A stretch of DNA of 64,000 nucleotides from Prorocentrum cordatum (GCA_963575745.1 CAUYUJ010015954.1:161787-225786), one strand, 5' to 3'; positions 39,772 to 48,612 are shown, numbered from the stretch's first letter. Program-made: numbers and translations. Notes: generated by a model from the letters alone, not told the origin.

Positions 39772-40115
39772 TTGGAAAAAAACACGACGGAGGTTGTTCG
39801 CCAGTTTCGGCCTCTCTATACAGTCGAGGCGTTGACCTAAGGAACCCTAAATAAGGAACGAGGCCCCTATTTTCCATAAGTTGAACTTCGATTTCGTATC
39901 GAAAACCTGAGGAAAATCCAAGGCAATCTGCGAAACAATTAAGGAACACGGAGCCCCTCCCCAACGAAAAGGGTTCCTTCTTCAGGGCCCCGACTGTAGG
40001 GGCCCTCGCCGGGCCCTGGGACCGTCCAAAGACGAACCAGAATGAAGAACCAGTCCTAAGGAATGGGCCGAGACTTCCGGGGGCCCCGCATTGAGAAAAT
40101 CACGACGTCGCAGAA
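39772..40115 (+). repeat. R1 dispersed repeat interrupted by an F2 MITE
   Basis: AAAAAAACACGACGGAGGTT and TTTCGGCCTCTC before the MITE; GGGGCCCTCGCCGGGCCC, TGGGACCGTCCAAAGACGAA, CCAGTCCTAAGGAATGGG and TTGAGAAAATCACGACGTCG after it. Confidence 0.78.
39821..39996. mobile_element. family F2 TA-flanked MITE, copy 3, nested in R1
   Basis: 176 bp. CAGTCGAGGCGTTGACCTAA at left; right TIR (reversed) CAGTCGGGGCCCTGAAGAAG. TA on both sides (39819-39820, 39997-39998). Joining the flanks and keeping one TA gives GGCCTCTCTAGGGGCCCTCG, which fits the uninterrupted R1 consensus GGCCTCCAGGGGCCCTC, a clear empty-site inference. Confidence 0.85.
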
Positions 40116-40330
40116 AATCACGACCGGAGCCCCAGAGCCCATCTGTCTGCGTCATTTCTCGAGCCGCATCGATCTCTGGGAGGGTCCCGGGGGGGCCCGA
40201 TCGGGCCCCCCCGGGACCCTCCCAGAGATCGATGCCCTCCCGTTGGGTCTCGGTTTCGAAACCGAGCGCCAACGCCCGGCGTGTGAGAAAAACCGACAAC
40301 GCCAGGATCTCAGGGGAGCGGTGGAGGCAG
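40116..40330 (+). repeat. R2 dispersed repeat, copy 3, with internal perfect palindrome
   Basis: CGGAGCCCCAGAGCCC, TCTGCGTCATTTCTCGAGCC, the palindrome 40166-40235, then TTTCGAAACCGAGCGCC and CGCCAGGATCTCAGGGGAGC. Confidence 0.7.
40166..40235. repeat. 70-bp perfect palindrome, no spacer
   Basis: GCATCGATCTCTGGGAGGGT then CCCGGGGGGGCCCGA, followed immediately by its exact reverse complement, centred between 40200 and 40201. Other R2 copies have only the left half, so this copy gained an inverted duplication. Confidence 0.93.
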
Positions 40331-40376
40331 GGAGGGGCGGAGCGACGGAGCGATGGGAGCGATGGGCCCAGACTGG

Positions 40377-40517
40377 AATCGGGCGTGTCCCCCTGCAGGG
40401 GGATTCTGAGGAAAAATCAAAGATACTATATCTTCAAAAAAAACATCCCAAACTAATCCCCAGACTATGTTCTTACGATTTTTGAATATATCTCCTGTGG
40501 AGGGACGGGCCCGACTT
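40377..40517. mobile_element. family F1 dual-hairpin element, copy 6 (shortest)
   Basis: 141 bp. Left arm AATCGGGCGTGTCCCCCTGC then AGGGGGA; right arm (reversed) AAGTCGGGCCCGTCCCTCCA then CAGGAGA. The left arm contains the perfect palindrome CCCCCTGCAGGGGG. Confidence 0.72.
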
Positions 40518-40544
40518 CAACCCAGACCCCCTCCGTCCGGATTT

Positions 40545-40680
40545 GTCCACGACGCGGCCCCCCAAGAGGCCCGGACCCCTCCCCCGTGGTCCCGTCTTCT
40601 CCTCCCGCGGGAGTCGTTTTTTGAAGGCCCCGAGGCCCGGGAAGGGCACCAAGATGCCCCGAAAGTACGGTGATTTTTTT
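40545..40680 (-). repeat. R1 dispersed repeat, minus copy
   Basis: CCACGACGCGGCCCCCCAAG, GGCCCGGACCCCTCCCCCG, GAGTCGTTTTTTGAAGGCCC, CGAGGCCCGGGAAGGGC, then a truncated end GGTGATTTTTTT. Confidence 0.68.
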
Positions 40681-41217
40681 TAGCAGTCGAAGCGAAAGTA
40701 ACGTGGTGACGTGGAGCAAACGAATAGCAGGCATATGCCCAATGCGTTGTGAAACACATTCCGTTAGGAGTTCGTGCTTGTGCAACTTATACGGGAAAAG
40801 TGTGCCACACTAGCGTGGACATGGCTGGCTATCATGGCACAGCGCGCCAGAGGTATCTGAGGCCCCGAAAGTACGGTGATGGAATTAGATAAGGAAACCT
40901 TCGATGAGGAGTCCAGGGTCTGGAAGCCGGTGGAACTCCACTCGCGGATTGGCCACGGATCTCACCGCCGCCCTCCTCGAATAAGGAACCCTCCAGGGTC
41001 TGAAGCCTCCCGCGCACGTTCCTGAACCAATGCCTCCACCGCACTTCAGAATAGCGAAAAACCTCCCGTCGTGATTTTCTCGTTCGAGGAAAAAAACGAT
41101 GCACATACCCCGATCCTGGCCAGGCCCATCCTGAGCCCAGGATCGGTGCGCACGCCCTCCCACCTCGGCCAGGAAGGCACAATTGTGCACCGATCATATG
41201 GGTCGAGGATGGGCCTT
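40681..41217. other. no recognised gene
   Basis: A partial R1 fragment, AATAGCGAAAAACCTCCCGT then CGTGATTTTCTCG, lies at 41050-41095. CCCCGAAAGTACGGTGAT occurs at 40656 and 40862. Confidence 0.35.
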
Positions 41218-41365
41218 GCCGGGGAGGGAGGGGGGGGGGGAGAAGAGAGGAGAGGAGGAGGAGAGGAGAGAGAGGAGGAGGAGGAGAGGAGGAGGAGGGA
41301 GGAGGAGGGAGGAGGAGGAGGAGGAGGATAGAGGGAGGAGGAGGAGGAGGGGAGGGAGGAGGACA
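41218..41365. repeat. (GAG)n tract
   Basis: GAG array mixed with GGGAGG and GAGAGGAG. Confidence 0.93.
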
Positions 41366-41439
41366 TGTGCATAAGAAGTCTCTTCGCCCGATTCGTGGCC
41401 CAAAAAGGCCTGGGGAGCGATGGGAGCAGCGAGAGCGCG

Positions 41440-41700
41440 CGCTGGCCCACAAAACAAGGGCTCCCAAAGCTTCGCGCTCCGCGCGCTGCGCGAGAGCGCG
41501 AAGAGCGCGAGTCACTTCGCGCTCTCGCGCCGCCTCCCAGGGGAGAAGAGGACGATGAGGAGGAATCGGAGCCGAACCGCGAGGGCGCGAAGAACTTCGC
41601 GCTTCGCGCTTCGCGCTTCGCGCTGCGCGAAGCGCGAAGTGCGAATCACTTCGCGCTCTCGCGCCGCCTCTCAGGGGAGAGCAGTCCTCAAGAGGCCTAA
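41440..41700. repeat. CGCGAAG / CTTCGCG inverted and direct short repeats
   Basis: Arrays of CTTCGCG (41595-41620) followed by GCGCGAAG (41622-41640) form a long imperfect hairpin. CACTTCGCGCTCTCGCGCCG then CCTC(C/T)CAGGGGAGA occurs at 41513 and 41648. Related to 43180-43300. Confidence 0.6.
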
Positions 41701-41805
41701 CCGTGTTAATTTGAGGGAGTTTCTGTGGAACTACCGTCATCCTCACCCCCGGCGCGGGGAGCAGAGGAGCCCAGAGCGGCGACAGATCCGCCGACGAATC
41801 CCAAA

Positions 41806-42805
41806 CCGGCGCCCTCGCTTGAGACATCCCGGCGCCCTCGCTTGAGACATCCTCACAAAACCGGCCCCGGGGGAGGTGCCCAGAGGAGCCCAGAGCGGCC
41901 TCCGGCACCGTTTCCGGACAGATCCGCCGACGAATCCCAAACCGGCGCCCTCGCTTGAGACATCCTCACAAAACCGGCCCCGGGGGAGGTGCCCAGAGGA
42001 GCCCAGAGCGGCCTCCGGCACCGTTTCCGGACAGACAGATCCGGTGACGAATCCCAAACCGGCGCCCTCGCTTGAGACATCCTCACAAAACCGGCCCCGG
42101 GGGAGGTGCCCAGAGGAGCCCAGAGCGGCCTCCGGCACCGTTTCCCCGGATCCGGTGGATCCGCCGACGAATCCCAAACCGGCGCCCTCGCTTGAGACAT
42201 CCTCACAAAACCGGCCCCGGGGGAGGTGCCCAGAGGAGCCCAGAGCGGCCTCCGGCACCGTTTCCGGACAGATCCGGTGGATCCGTGACGAATCCCAAAC
42301 CGGCGCCCTCGCTTGAGACATCCTCACAAAACCGGCCCCGGGGGAGGTGCCCAGAGGAGCCCAGAGCGGCCTCCGGCACCGTTTCCGGACAGATCCGCCG
42401 ACGAATCCCAAACCGGCGCCCTCGCTTGAGACATCCTCACAAAACCGGCCCCGGGGGAGGTGCCCAGAGGAGCCCAGAGCGGCCTCCGGCACCGTTTCCG
42501 GACAGATCCGGTGGATCCGGTGGATCCGCCGACGAATCCCAAACCGGCGCCCTCGCTTGAGACATCCTCACAAAACCGGCCCCAGGGGAGGTGCCCAGAG
42601 GAGCCCAGAGCGGCCTCCGGCACCGTTTCCGGACAGATCCGGTGGATCCGGATGACGAATCCCAAACCGGCGCCCTCGCTTGAGACATCCTCACAAAACC
42701 GGCCCCGGGGGAGGTGCCCAGAGGAGCCCAGAGCGGCCTCCGGCACCGTTTCCGGACAGATCCGGACAGATCCGGTGGATCCGCGCCCCGGGGGAGGTGC
42801 CCAGA
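41806..42805. repeat. satellite with about 117-bp unit, eight copies, length-variable linker
   Basis: Copies start (GCCCTCGCTTGAGACATCC) at 41811 (partial), 41833, 41947, 42064, 42184, 42305, 42418, 42549 and 42672, spacing 113-131 bp. The body, through CACAAAACCGGCCCCGGGGG, CCCAGAGGAGCCCAGAGCGG, CCTCCGGCACCGTTTCC, is nearly identical between copies. The linker varies by insertion of GGTGGATCC or ACAGATCCG 9-mers, which changes frame, so frames across it are not genes. Confidence 0.93.
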
Positions 42806-42806
42806 G

Positions 42807-42985
42807 GAGGAATGAGGAGGAGGAGGAGGAGGAGGAGGAGGAGGAGGAGGAGGAGGAGGAGGAGGAGGAGGAGGAGGAGGAGAAGATGATGGAGCTGTGG
42901 GGTGGAGGAGGACAGACGGAGGCAAGAGAAGGATGGAGGAGGAGGAGGAGGAGGAGGAGGAGGAGGAGGAGGAGGAGGAGGAGGA
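42807..42985. repeat. (GAG)n tracts, two blocks
   Basis: GAG arrays at 42807-42885 and 42935-42985, directly abutting the satellite. Confidence 0.95.
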
Positions 42986-43180
42986 ACCTCATCCTCACCC
43001 TCGCCAACAAGCGCACGCACCTTCTTCTATATACAGAAACTCCCGATCAACCGCAGAGCGGCCGGCTAGTATCTTGTTTAGCCGCTGTCGGCGGCGGCTC
43101 CTGCCATTCGGGCCTGCTATCGTGCCTGAATTCGGTCGGCCAGAGCTTGCATTCTAGGGGTGTGGATTGAACCGCCCAGG

Positions 43181-43233
43181 GGGAGAAGAGGACGATGAGG
43201 GGAGAAGATTCCTCCTCATCGTCCTCTTCTCCC
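43181..43233. repeat. inverted repeat GGGAGAAGAGGACGATGAGG
   Basis: Arms of 20 bp, perfect, separated by 13 bp. A third, direct copy follows at 43240, and another lies at 41540 in the sequence leading to AATCGGAGCCGAACCGCGAG. Confidence 0.85.
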
Positions 43234-43299
43234 GGGGGGGAAGAGGACGATGGGGAGGAATCGGAGCCGAACCGCGAGGGCGCGAAGAACTTCGCGCCC

Positions 43300-43520
43300 C
43301 CCGAGGGCGCCCTTGCAAAAGGCCTGGGGAGCGACGGGAGCAGCGGGAGCGCGCGCCGGGCGCGGCCCGCCTCGCGCACGCGCGCCGGGCAGTGCGCCTC
43401 CACCTCGGCGCGGCGCGCCGCGCGCGCGCGCGGGCGGAGAGCCGCGCGGGCGCGGCGCGGCGGCGCGGGCGCGGCCCGGCACGAGGCGGGCAGGGCCCCG
43501 AGATCGGGGAGCTGCAGGCC
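43300..43520 (-). CDS. exon candidate, Ala/Arg-rich
   Basis: Minus-strand frame from a possible acceptor GCGGCCTGCAG: LPDLGALPASCRAAPAPPRR, then EVEAHCPARVREAGRARRAL and PLLPSLPRP, with nearly all third positions G/C. An F6 element lies immediately upstream (43547-43682). No domain is recognised, and the extreme GC content makes chance openness possible. Confidence 0.3.
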
Positions 43521-43546
43521 GCAGGCCCAGACACCCCCTCGGGTCA

Positions 43547-43682
43547 CTGGCCATCGCTCGGACGTCCATTCCCTGTGCTTTTTGTTTCGGTTTCGTGCGT
43601 GGTTTTTTCGCCAAATGGTCAAGGATGCTCCTGGATGGTCCTCGCCGACAGAAAAATGCCCACGTCCGAGCGATGCCAAGCT
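43547..43682. mobile_element. family F6 TIR element, copy 2, with 9-bp flanking direct repeats
   Basis: TIRs: left CTGGCCATCGCTCGGACG, right (reversed) AGCTTGGCATCGCTCGGACG. CTCGGGTCA occurs directly outside both ends (43538-43546 and 43683-43691). A 9-bp duplication would fit Mutator-like transposition. Confidence 0.72.
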
Positions 43683-43694
43683 CTCGGGTCAGGG

Positions 43695-43872
43695 AAGAGT
43701 CACGGCGGCAGGTTTTCCTCATGATCTGCGGCCTCTGAGGGGGCCCTCGCCGGGCCTCGCGGGGCCGTCAGAAGACGGCTCGGGGTGGAAAAAACGGGTC
43801 CCGGGGAGGAGGTCCGGACCTCTGGGGGTCGCGTCGTGAAAAAATATCATGGCGTCGGGGGTCCGGGGAGGA
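43695..43872 (+). repeat. R1 dispersed repeat, plus copy
   Basis: GAGTCACGGCGGCAGGTTTT, CGGCCTCTGAGGGGGCCCTC, GGGCCTCGCGGGGCCGTCAG, AAGACGGCTCGGGGTGGAAA, GGGTCCCGGGGAGGAGG, TCCGGACCTCTGGGGGTCGC, GTCGTGAAAAAATATCATGG. Confidence 0.75.
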
Positions 43873-43884
43873 GGCAGCGGGCGC

Positions 43885-44010
43885 TGCACCCCCGAGATCC
43901 TGGCGCTGCACCTCTGCTCGCGACGGGCGCTGCCGCTCCCATTTCGGGCCCCCGGGAGCCTCCCAGATCGATCCGGCTCGAAAAGGGACGCAGAGAGATG
44001 GGCTCCAGGG
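43885..44010 (-). repeat. R2 dispersed repeat, minus copy
   Basis: Complement of the R2 order: GAGATCCTGGCGCTG, GACGGGCGCTGCCG, CGGGCCCCCGGGAGCCTCC, CAGATCGATCCGGCTCGAAA, GACGCAGAGAGATGGGCTCC. Confidence 0.65.
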
Positions 44011-44014
44011 CTCT

Positions 44015-44138
44015 GGCCATCGCTCGGACGTCCATTCCCTGTGCTTTTTTTGGCTTTGTGAGTGGTTTTTCCGCCAAATGATCAAGGATGCTCCTCGATG
44101 GTCCTCGCCGAGGAAAAAATGCACACGTCCGATTTTTT
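44015..44138. mobile_element. family F6 TIR element, copy 3, right end truncated
   Basis: TGGCCATCGCTCGGACGTCC, TTTGGCTTTGTGAGTGGTTT, CGCCAAATGATCAAGGATGC, GGAAAAAATGCACACGTCCG, then T-run instead of AGCGATGCC. Confidence 0.68.
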
Positions 44139-44170
44139 GCTACCCTCCGCCTCGGCATCCCGCCGGCTGT

Positions 44171-44333
44171 ATGCAAGAGCGGCCCCGGGCAAGAGTGACC
44201 CCTGGCGCGCGACGCTCGGGGGCCGCGGGGAGGCCGAGCAGGAGCGCACAAGCCGCTGCCATCGCACCGCATCCCGCCAGCTGGGGGCCCCAACGTGCCA
44301 ACACCAGAGGTCCCTCTGGCGCACTCTCACGTG
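44171..44333. mobile_element. family F4 TIR element, copy 2
   Basis: Left ATGCAAGAGCGGCCCCGGGC then AAGAGTGACC; right (reversed) ACGTGAGAGTGCGCCAGAGG then GACC. Interior GCTCGGGGGCCGCGGGGAGG matches copies at 17363 and 50160. Confidence 0.6.
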
Positions 44334-44406
44334 GCGCCGGTGAGGGGGGCCCAGTGCGGCCCCCCGTGTCATCAAACACTGACCTGGGGGGAAAGAAACT
44401 ACTCTT

Positions 44407-44563
44407 AGGTCGGGCCTGTCCTCCTACAGGCGGATTTTGGACGAAAGATACCAACATAGTCCGACAAGTATTCTAAAATAGTTCAAAATGATTCGGAACA
44501 TCGTTCCTAAACTATTTTTGACTATTCTTGAATACTCCTCTTGTAGAGGGACCGGCCCGATTT
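44407..44563. mobile_element. family F1 dual-hairpin element, copy 7
   Basis: 157 bp. Left arm AGGTCGGGCCTGTCCTCCTA then CAGGCGG; right arm (reversed) AAATCGGGCCGGTCCCTCTA then CAAGAGG. Family marks: ATTTTGGACGAAAGATACC after the left arm, AAACTATTTTTGACTATTC before the right. Confidence 0.72.
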
Positions 44564-44854
44564 AAAACTACCCCCCAAAACAAAAAAGGATCCGGACCTC
44601 TGGGGCCCGCGGGTCGGAGCAGATCACGTGGCGGACGCCGGAGACCCTGGGCCGAAAAAAATACTGGCACCTCTTGGGGGCGCATCCTTTACTTCCGCCA
44701 CCTTCCGCCGCCCCTCCTTTTTTTCCCAACCATCCTGTAGTGTTGGGTCCTCGTTTCGAAGAGACGGTGCCCCGCGTCTCCTCCTCCCGCTGCCCCCTCC
44801 CTCCTCCCCCTCATTGACTCTGCTCTCGGCTCACCTCTCACACGTTTCGTAACC

Positions 44855-45722
44855 TCATGGGGAGCTCCACCGAAGGCCCCAGGGGTTGCTCTCGTATGCG
44901 GTTCCCCCACCCAGGGCAGCGCTTCGTGGCCCCATGGGGAGCTCCACCGAAGGCCCCAGTGGCTGCTCCCGCATGCGGTTCCCCTACCCAGGGCAGCGCT
45001 TCGTGGCCCCATGGGGAGCTCCACCGAAGGCCCCAGTGGCGCAGTTCGCACGCGGTTCCCCCACCCAGGGCAGCGCTTCGTGGCCCCATGGGGAGCTCCA
45101 CCGAAGGCCCCAGTGGCTGCTCTCGCATGCGGTTCCCCCACCCAGGGCAGCGCTTCGTGGCCCCATTGGGAGCTCCACCGAAGGCCCCAGTGGCTGCTCT
45201 CGCATGCGGTTCCTCCACCCAGGGCAGCGCTTCGTGGACCCATAGGGAGCTCCACTGAAGGCCCCAGCGGCGCAGTTCGTATGCGGTTCCCCCACCCAGG
45301 GCAGCGTTTCGTGGCCCCATGGGGAGCTCCATCGAAGGCCCCAGTAGCGCAGTTCGCACGCGGTTCCCCCACCCAGGGCAGCGCTTCGTGGCCCCATGGG
45401 GAGCTCCGCCGAACGCCCCAGTGGCAGCTCTCGTATGCGGTTCCCCCACCCAGGGCAGCGCTTCGTGGCCCCATGGGGAGCTCCACCGAAGGCCCCCGTG
45501 GCGCAGTTCGCATGCGGTTGCCCCACCCAGGGCAGCGTTTCGTGGCCCCATGGGGAGCTCCACCGAAGGCCCCAATGGCGCAGTTCGCATGCGGTTCCCC
45601 CGCCCAGGGCAGCGTTTCGTGGCCCCATGGGGAGCTCCACCGAAGGCCCCAGTGGCTGCTCTCGCATGCGGTTCCTCCACCCAGGGCAGCGTTTCGTGAC
45701 CCATAGGGAGCCCCACTGAAAG
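44855..45722. repeat. 77-bp satellite, about 11 copies, constant period
   Basis: Units start (ATGGGGAGCTCCACCGAAGG) at 44857, 44934, 45011, 45088, 45165, 45242, 45319, 45396, 45473, 45550 and 45627, exactly 77 bp apart. A 14-bp window alternates between two forms, GCTGCTCTCGCATG and GCGCAGTTCGCATG; the rest is nearly constant. Because 77 is not a multiple of 3 and the unit has no stop, every frame on both strands is open, giving false ORFs of up to 347 codons. Confidence 0.95.
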
Positions 45723-46063
45723 CGGCACCCACAACGCGTTACGAACACTTGCTTATGGTTGGGTCCTTCGCCAGGATAATTTCAACGCGACTCCCATAGC
45801 CTAGGAAGTCTAGCGGGGGCTCCAGCAACCACCGAGTAAACGGCGCGGCGCGACCCGGGCCGATCGAGGCCCTGGAAGCGCACGGCGGGCACGGGGCGAC
45901 AGGCGGCAGGCCGCAGCCCCGCTCCCGCCGCCCCCCCTTGTTCAGTGCGCTGCGCCCAGACACCTTCGGAGGGACGCTCCGTGAGGGGCCAGGGGTAACA
46001 TCCACCGATCGTCGGCGCACGATGTGTCTATTCATAGCGAGGGCTTGGGCCCTGACGGGAGCG
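45723..46063. other. no recognised gene
   Basis: Moderate-complexity GC-rich DNA between the 77-bp satellite and a GAG tract; only short ORFs. Confidence 0.3.
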
Positions 46064-46210
46064 CAGAGGAGGAGGAGGAGGAGGAGGAGGAGGAGGAGGA
46101 GGAGGGGGAGGAGGGGGAGGAGGAGGAGGAGGAGCAGGAGGAGCAGGAGGAGGAGGAGGAGGAGGAGGAGGAGGAGGAGGAAGAGGAGGAGGAGGAGGAG
46201 GAGGAGGACC
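46064..46210. repeat. (GAG)n tract
   Basis: GAG array with GGGGAG and GAGCAG interruptions. Confidence 0.95.
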
Positions 46211-46427
46211 TGACGGGAGCGCAGAGGGCAGGGTAGGAGCTGGCTCCCGCCGCCCCTCCGCCGGCGTCCGCCGACCCTCGGCCGCCTCCCGCCGAGGAAG
46301 GGGCAGCCGCTCCTGCGTTCCTCGAAGGCGGCGCGCTCTCGGGCACGCCTGATTGGCGTCCTCGGGTGTCCGGGCACCGGTGCTAGCAGTCAGGACGGTC
46401 CTGGGCGCAGGATCGGCGCACGGAGAA

Positions 46428-46690
46428 AGCGGAGGAGGAGGAGGAGGAGGAGGAGGAGGAGGAGGAGGAGGAGGAGGAGAAAAAGGAGGAGGAGAAAAAG
46501 GAGGAGGAGAAAAAGGAGGAGAAAAGGAGGAGGAGCAGGAGGAGGAGGAGGAGGAGGAGGAGGAGGAGGAGGAGAAAAAGGAGGAGGAGGAGGAAGGAGG
46601 AGGAGAAGAGAGGAGGAGGAGGAGGAGGAGGAGAAGAGAGGAGGGAGGAGGGGGGAGGGGGGAGAAGGGAGGAGGGAGGAGGAGGAAAGG
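46428..46690. repeat. (GAG)n tract with GAGAAAAAG units
   Basis: GAG array with repeated GGAGGAGAAAAAGGAG and a terminal GGGAGG region. Confidence 0.95.
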
Positions 46691-46809
46691 CCTCCCTGGC
46701 CGGGCCGGGAGGTGCACGCAGCGATCCTGGGACCAGACTCGGCCAGGTCAGGGATCGGTGGAGCCCCCTGCAAGGCGGTGCGGTACGGTCGGGCTGCTGA
46801 AAGACTTAG

Positions 46810-46975
46810 CGGCGCGCAAGGGGGGGTAGGAGGAGGGGGGAAGGTTTCTTAGAAGCACCCCTGCTTCTTAGAAGGCGCTGGCCTCACGTCTATAGAGAAG
46901 GCCAGCGCCTTCTCAGAAGCAGGGGTGCTTCTAAGGAGCCTTCCCCACTCCTCCTACCCCCCTCTGCGCGCGGCC
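46810..46975. repeat. large near-perfect hairpin, arms about 75 bp
   Basis: Left arm GGCGCGCAAGGGGGGGTAGG, AGAAGCACCCCTGCTTCTTA, GAAGGCGCTGGCCT; right arm carries the reverse complement with a few mismatches. The loop is about 13 bp (CACGTCTATAGAG). Each arm itself contains AGAAGCAnnnnTGCTTCT-type dyads. No second copy in the window. Confidence 0.9.
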
Positions 46976-47141
46976 GAAGGAAGGAGCGCCAAATGAGGAG
47001 GAGTCCCTTCCGAACCCACAGCGGCCCTTCTATATCTCAGCGCCTTGGCTGCAGACGGAGGCTGGTGGAGATTGCTATGCAGGGCGATGCAGGGTCCCCT
47101 GGTCTTGTTTTGAGCAGGGACCGACCGTCCTGGCATCCCTG

Positions 47142-47310
47142 TAGTCCTACCACGAAATGTTCTTAGAGCCCCAACATGTTCTAAGAACAAAAACAATGTT
47201 CTTAGAACATAAACCTGATGTGTTAAAACAAGACAGTCCCAGCCAGACATGTTCTAAGAACACTTCGTGGAAACCACAAAAGGTTCTTAGAACATTGTTT
47301 GGTAGGGCTA
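47142..47310. mobile_element. foldback element with five ATGTTCTAAGAACAT palindromes (family F10)
   Basis: TIRs: left TAGTCCTACCACGAAATGTT then CTTAGA; right (reversed) TAGCCCTACCAAACAATGTT then CTAAGA. ATGTTCTAAGAACA or close variants occur near 47157, 47180, 47200, 47250 and 47283. Read on plus with its flanks the ends give GTAGTCC...CTATTATAG, a GT...AG pair. Confidence 0.7.
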
Positions 47311-48016
47311 TTATAGGCGAGCCGGGACGCTTCGCCACTGCTTGAAGGGTTCCCTGGTCTGGTTGGCGGAGTCGGACACGCCGGCGAAGGACGGGCGAGG
47401 CTCTGGACAGCCACCCCGGGATCTGGGAGCGACGCCCCAGGCAGCTGCAGACCGAGAGGAGCGCAGCTGGAACTGCCTTGCACTGGCGCGGGAATCGGCA
47501 GCGTTGGTCACGACCTCCCTGGGCCCTCTTGTGGCCAAGCTGGGCACTCGGGCGAGCGAGCCCAGAATCGAATCGATAAGTCGGATCGGCGATCGGCATG
47601 AATCGGATCGGCGGACATCGGCAGCCGAGTCGGGGGAAGTCGAATCGGCGGAAACCGGCCGGCGAGTAGGCCTCCTTTGAGACATCGAAATCCAAGCCGG
47701 CATCCATCGACATCGAAGCGGATCGAATCGGAGGACTCGCAATCGGCCCTGCTCGGAGAGGGCCACCTGGGCCCGCCTGGGCTGCCACGGGCCCTCTCGG
47801 CCGTCAGGCGCGCTGGTGGGACAGAGGGAGGCGGCCACGCGTGGAAAGGATGCCCAGGTCTGCCCTCGTCCTGCCGCCAGCCGGTTCGCCAGCAAGCGAA
47901 GCTGCCCACATCGCGCCAAAAAAAGACGTGTGGATGTCCGGCATTGGCGGTCCCAAGACCCCATGAACGAAGACGCCCAAATCGTGCAGAAAATACGCGT
48001 TGATTCAGGGGGGGCA
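47311..48016. other. no recognised gene; GAATCGGATCGG short repeats
   Basis: At 47560-47745, degenerate AATCGGATCGG / GAATCGGCGG repeats like those at 26745-27080. Flanks are unique sequence without a convincing ORF. Confidence 0.35.
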
Positions 48017-48170
48017 AAAACACACAGACACAATTAATCGTCGAGTCCCAGGAAAATATGGGAAATATGGGAAGGTGGGGGAAGACAAAAAACCTGGAAA
48101 ATATGGGAAAATATTGGGAATATTTTTATTTGTGTGGATTCACTTGTGTGTCCTGGGGCCCTTTGATTGA
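48017..48170 (-). mobile_element. family F8 short dispersed element, copy 3 (minus)
   Basis: Reverse order of copies 1 and 2: CACAGACACAATTAATCGTC, GGAAAATATGGGAAATATGG,  AAAATATGGGAAAATATTGG, TTTGTGTGGATTCACTTGTG, TGTCCTGGGGCCCTTTGATT. Confidence 0.62.
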
Positions 48171-48612
48171 TGTCCAGCAGTGGCGTCTTGTTGCCCTCTT
48201 CGGGGCTTCGAGGTGGCCCCCCCCGGCGGCTTCTGAGGGGGCGTTCTGGCGGCCGCCCGGGACCCCTTGCGGGCCTCGCGGGGCTCCCGCTGCGCTCTCC
48301 AGGGCGTCCTGGGCCTGCTGTGGGGGTCGCCTGGGAGCTCTTGAGAGGACACCTCTCGGGGGCCTCGTGGGGCATCCTTGGTGCCTCCAAGGCGCCATTG
48401 GAGCCACCTCGGCAAAGGAGGAATACCAACGCCTTCAAAACCAGAACTCAATTGCGCGTTTGACTGCTTCTGCCCGTCCAGAAGTCCCTCCTGAGCAATG
48501 CTGAAACTCCGCGCCGTCCGACCTCTCTCCTGCTCCCACCCAGAAGCGCTCCTGCGGGCACGTCCCGCGATGGCTTCAGCACGGCCCCCACGTGCCCCAA
48601 AACGGTGATCAG

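Noticed and set aside
41743-42560. Repeat protein frames (GHLPRGRFCEDVSSEGAGLG)
   Set aside because: The satellite linker changes length by amounts not divisible by three, so the frame is not maintained between copies.
41806-42805. CRISPR-like array (regular repeats with variable linkers)
   Set aside because: The repeat is about 100 bp and linkers are themselves short tandem repeats, in eukaryotic DNA; no Cas genes.
44689-45732. 347-codon frame with 77-residue protein repeats
   Set aside because: The 77-bp satellite lacks stops in all six frames, so long frames are expected without coding.
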